Assembly (NCBI GenBank): GCA_027579435.1
Contig: JANBPK010000903.1
Coordinates: 1-35,578, forward strand
Source: Candolleomyces eurysporus
Lineage: Eukaryota; Basidiomycota; Agaricomycetes; Agaricales; Psathyrellaceae
Direction: 5' to 3'
Length of the DNA stretch: 35,578 bases
Shown: positions 32,801 through 35,578 of the stretch, one piece after another
Layout: each line of letters opens with the position of its first letter
Position numbering within the stretch: the stretch's first letter is position 1
Translations under genes and position numbers: made by a program
Notes under the pieces: generated by a model
Seen by the model: only the letters and a program-made list of their open reading frames with translations
Told to the model about the DNA's origin: nothing
Database searches by the model: none

Positions 32801-34279
32801 CCACACAAGCAGCGTGGAAAGTAGCGATACGCGAGATCCGGGGATGCACCCGAGACCTCGTTTTGCGTTGCTATACTCTGCGCCTTCCACTCTCCCTAGT
32901 TTCTGGAGTGTATCTGATTTTGTGGTTGAGTGTGACAAACGAGGAATGAGTCAGATAAACGTACTGGATCTCTTCAGCGACTCGACGGTCCGTTGGATAA
33001 TGTCCATAGTCTTGGTGTGGTCCTCGATAACTATCGAGGCTTATGAGAAGTGATAACTGATAGTGCGAAACCAGACGCACCGTTGAATCGTTCCTGCAAC
33101 CATTCGACACCACTAACAATCCTATAGGTCTGAGTCCTATTCTCGATGATCGCGTCGAACTAGACAGTTGTGAGTTACCATCGCGAGTATGACCTAAGGA
33201 AGCCCACCATTGCTATCTCGATCGCGAACCTAACCTCCTGCGTAAGCTTCAATACCTCTTGCTTGTCCTGCGTGGTGAGCATCACCCGTTCGAATCTTGA
33301 CCTGGTCGGATCCGCCTTGTCTTGCAGTATCTTCTGTTTCTCCTCCAGACTCCTGCGTAATCCAGCACAGGCTGAGTGGGTTACCCTCAAGACAACCAAA
33401 CTGCTCTCACCGTAACAGTCCGTCAAAACGGTCCTTTACCTCCTGCGGCACATCAGATGGACAAGAGACCATAATTTTTGACAAGACCTCCACCCTCTTG
33501 AGAAGTGCGTTGAATTCCTCCTTATTCTCGCCATACGCCTACCCATAGATCGGTCAGGAGGGTCACAACTCGCAAAAGAAAGACTCACATCGATTGTGTC
33601 GCAAATGAGCAGCAGTCCTGCGGCGACACTCTTCACAGGAGTAAATGCATCCGTTACTTTGACGATACTCTGCAATACAGTCTTGACGCCTTTGTAGACC
33701 TTGCCTGCGAACTCCGCTGGCTGATGTTCGACGTGGGCGGCACTCTCCTGAGGTTCGTTGGCTGCAGTCGCAGGGACGTTTGATTCGTTTGAGGGAGATA
33801 AATCCGAGGGATTACCCTCGACGACCGGTGCACCGTGGTCCTGGATCGGATTTTCGACGTGGGCGGTGGCTCCCTGCACCTCTCCCTGTCCTCGGGACCT
33901 CTCGAAGCGCCCGCTCACAGGGAATGAGCTCGGGACCTGCGATGCGCCGTCATGATCAAAGACGGAAATGGGGGGGTATGAACGACGAGGTGGATTGGAT
34001 TGCCTGCCTGGAAAGATCTTGACGAGGCTGGCTACCTGCATTGATGTTGTCCTGATCGCTTTGGATTTCGCTGCGAGTGGCGTTCTCGGCTGGCGGTGTG
34101 GAGACGGCGACGTCGTGAGCAGCTTGAGAAAGAGTGCCTGAGTCTCCGGTAACGGTAGGATGGGAGGTGGTGCGAGAAGGAGAGGCTGAGGCCGTACGAG
34201 AACTGAAAGGATCCTTCAATAATTTCTTGATTCGGTCTCGTTTTCGAGGCTTGCCGCGCTGCCCTCCTGTGGGATTCAT
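29852..34279 (-). pseudogene. NACHT-WD40 (NWD) gene, copy 2, probably inactive
   Basis: Paralogue of the left NLR with the same exon layout: 33589-34279, 33411-33538, 33208-33352, 33081-33159, 32965-33030, about 31406-32913, 29983-31354 and 29852-29933. NACHT is intact in the sixth exon (GLAGTGKTT, LLVLGVDALDE). Lesions by comparison with copy 1: a one-base frame change at a run of seven G (33970-33976) in exon 1; AG changed to AA at the acceptor of the fifth intron, with a usable AG 12 nt further on; and two one-base insertions in the WD40 exon near 30905-30915 and 30800-30810. It has seven WD40 repeats. The last exon reads on further (CREASSGDHQTCQP) than in copy 1. Sequence error at the G run cannot be excluded; the WD40 lesions are not at long homopolymers. 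Confidence 0.75.
30225..31130 (-). repeat. seven WD40 repeats of NLR copy 2
   Basis: Seven 129-nt units with the same consensus as copy 1. The third unit from the N-terminus is bounded by frame changes (SDKTYQAVES in one frame, HIRLWN in another). The final unit has lost the WD dipeptide (IRLQDQTEQ). Confidence 0.85.
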
Positions 34280-35578
34280 GTCTGGTTATTCGGCAATATG
34301 TAGCAACGTCGAGGGAGATTGTGGACGAGGGTGGTGGAGTCAAAGAGGGGTTTGAGACCGTTTGGGGATCACCAGGTTCACGTGGTGAAGAAGCCGAGCA
34401 CTGCCTTGGGGCGTCTAAAATTCCTAAATTCAGTGAGTGGCAATGTCTGGTTGTCGTTGAGGTCGACAGTGCCTAGGTATCCAGGAACTTACCTCCGACG
34501 ACAGGCCACTTTACCTGGCACCTGAGCGGTCACCGCGGCACCCTCTTGCTGATGTTCTGTAAAAGGTTCGTACGAAAATGGAAAGGAAAGATGTATTCGG
34601 AAAGCTGTATATACGAACTGAAGAAATAACTGAGAGCCCTGAAAGGAAAACCAAGAGGAAGAGGAAGCTGAGTGGGCAAGCAAAGGAGGTAGGTAGTCGA
34701 ATTTCTTCCTCGAGATCAACAGTTGTTGTCACCAACAAGTGAAATTAAACAATAGAAGCAAAGGATTTGAAAGAAAAACGAGTTGTTCTCGATAACCGAC
34801 CGAGATCGTGGGAAGAGTAGGGAAGGCAGAAAAAAGGACATGAGTAGACATCCAATTAGCAGCAACACAAAGATGCAGGTCGGTCGCTGGCGAAACATCC
34901 AGACTTCCGATTATATTCTCCCCTCACCAAATCCCACAGATCCAACACTCGACAGGACGAGCCACATGCGACGCAACTCTGACGCTTCCTGCTCTCCATG
35001 CATGTGGCTGTCATTTCCCACCCGCTTNCCCCCCGAATGAATGTCAATCGAGACTGCACCAGCTGCAAACCGCGAAGGCAGCGCAACCGAAGCTGTCAGA
35101 TTCAGCCCACATGCGACTGCAGCCATGGTAGCCGTATCTACGCCGATGGTAGAATCGTAAGGCCTTGGGAGATGCCTTGAGTTCATGAATGTGTGGACGT
35201 AGTCGTCCCCGGCCGGTAGATTTTCGATGGAGATGTTTTGGCCGCCTGGTTGTGCCGGGACTGCAAGGGGAGGGAAGGGAGAGATCGAAGGGAAGGGAGC
35301 GATCGATTAGTTGGGATTTACGACGATAGGAGACGAAAGAAAGAATAGAGAGGATAGAAGCGAGCGAAAAAAGGAGTGGAAGGAGGGATGAAGATGTCGG
35401 TCTAAAAGCGTCGAAGCGAAGGATTGAAAGAGGGAAGATCGAAAGAATTCAAGGCAGAGCGGAGGACTAGGGTTTAAGGCAACGAATGAGAATACCACAT
35501 AGCGTACGTCATAGGCCAGGAGCTAGGACTGGCGGCGGCGGCATTGCGTCGGTGTGGACGTCGTCAGCAGGTGGGGGC
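34280..35578. other. 5' flank of NLR copy 2, with purine-rich tract
   Basis: Presumed upstream region of the - strand copy 2. No gene recognised. It contains an N before a C run at 35028 and a purine-rich + strand tract at about 35270-35480, homologous to the left copy. The window ends here. Confidence 0.5.

Larger units (their letters stand above)
29575..35495. repeat. segmental duplication, right copy
   Basis: Direct copy of about 20010-26290, offset by about 9.4 kb at the NLR start codons. Flank similarity persists to the purine-rich tract near 35270-35480 and fades after about 35495, as the left copy does after 26290. Confidence 0.75.

Noticed and set aside
6304..34279. Functional link between esterase array and NLR genes as one defence system
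   Set aside because: They are separated by transposon relics, lie on opposite strands and share no signals; the proximity alone does not support a joint system.

Overview
The window looks like genomic DNA from a filamentous basidiomycete (Agaricomycetes). Genes carry many short spliceosomal introns (mostly 42-80 nt, GT-AG, rarely GC-AG). The families are typical of mushroom-forming fungi: a CAP10-type glycosyltransferase, a fungal 2OG-Fe(II) oxygenase-like protein, a four-span membrane protein with a proline/tyrosine-rich tail, secreted type-B carboxylesterases, and NACHT-WD40 (NLR-like) proteins. No species can be named from the sequence alone. All gene models are hand-spliced from reading frame, splice signals and comparison between paralogues inside the window.

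Layout. (1) 1-1698: 3' part of a GT90 glycosyltransferase (+). (2) 2462-4140: oxygenase-like gene (+) containing a frame-breaking N. (3) 4375-5775: multi-exon membrane protein (-), divergent from (4) 6304-17475, a tandem head-to-tail array of five carboxylesterase/lipase units on the + strand. Units A (6304-8631), B (10918-13328) and C (13865-16255) read as intact 538-, 542- and 556-residue secreted enzymes. One unit between A and B is an internally deleted pseudogene, and one after C is a decayed 5' stump. (5) 17536-19583: a proline-rich/SAM-like protein gene (+) facing a dead Tc1/mariner-type transposase (-). (6) About 20010-26290 and about 29575-35495: two direct copies of a roughly 6 kb segment, each holding an NLR gene on the - strand with its flanks. 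The first NLR reads open over eight exons (1392 residues, eight WD40 repeats). The second has three frame disruptions, a lost splice acceptor and seven WD40 repeats. The roughly 3.3 kb between the copies is mostly non-coding by inspection and contains a decayed Ty1/copia reverse-transcriptase fragment.

The left part is a stable housekeeping-like stretch. The middle is a birth-and-death esterase array. The right part is a repeat-rich, transposon-marked region where an NLR gene was duplicated and one copy is decaying. I found no evidence of a wholly new enzymatic system. The most informative signals are the paralogue comparisons: conserved 11-nt microexons, an intron gained or lost at one site, WD40 unit number differing by exactly one 129-nt repeat, and lesion patterns.
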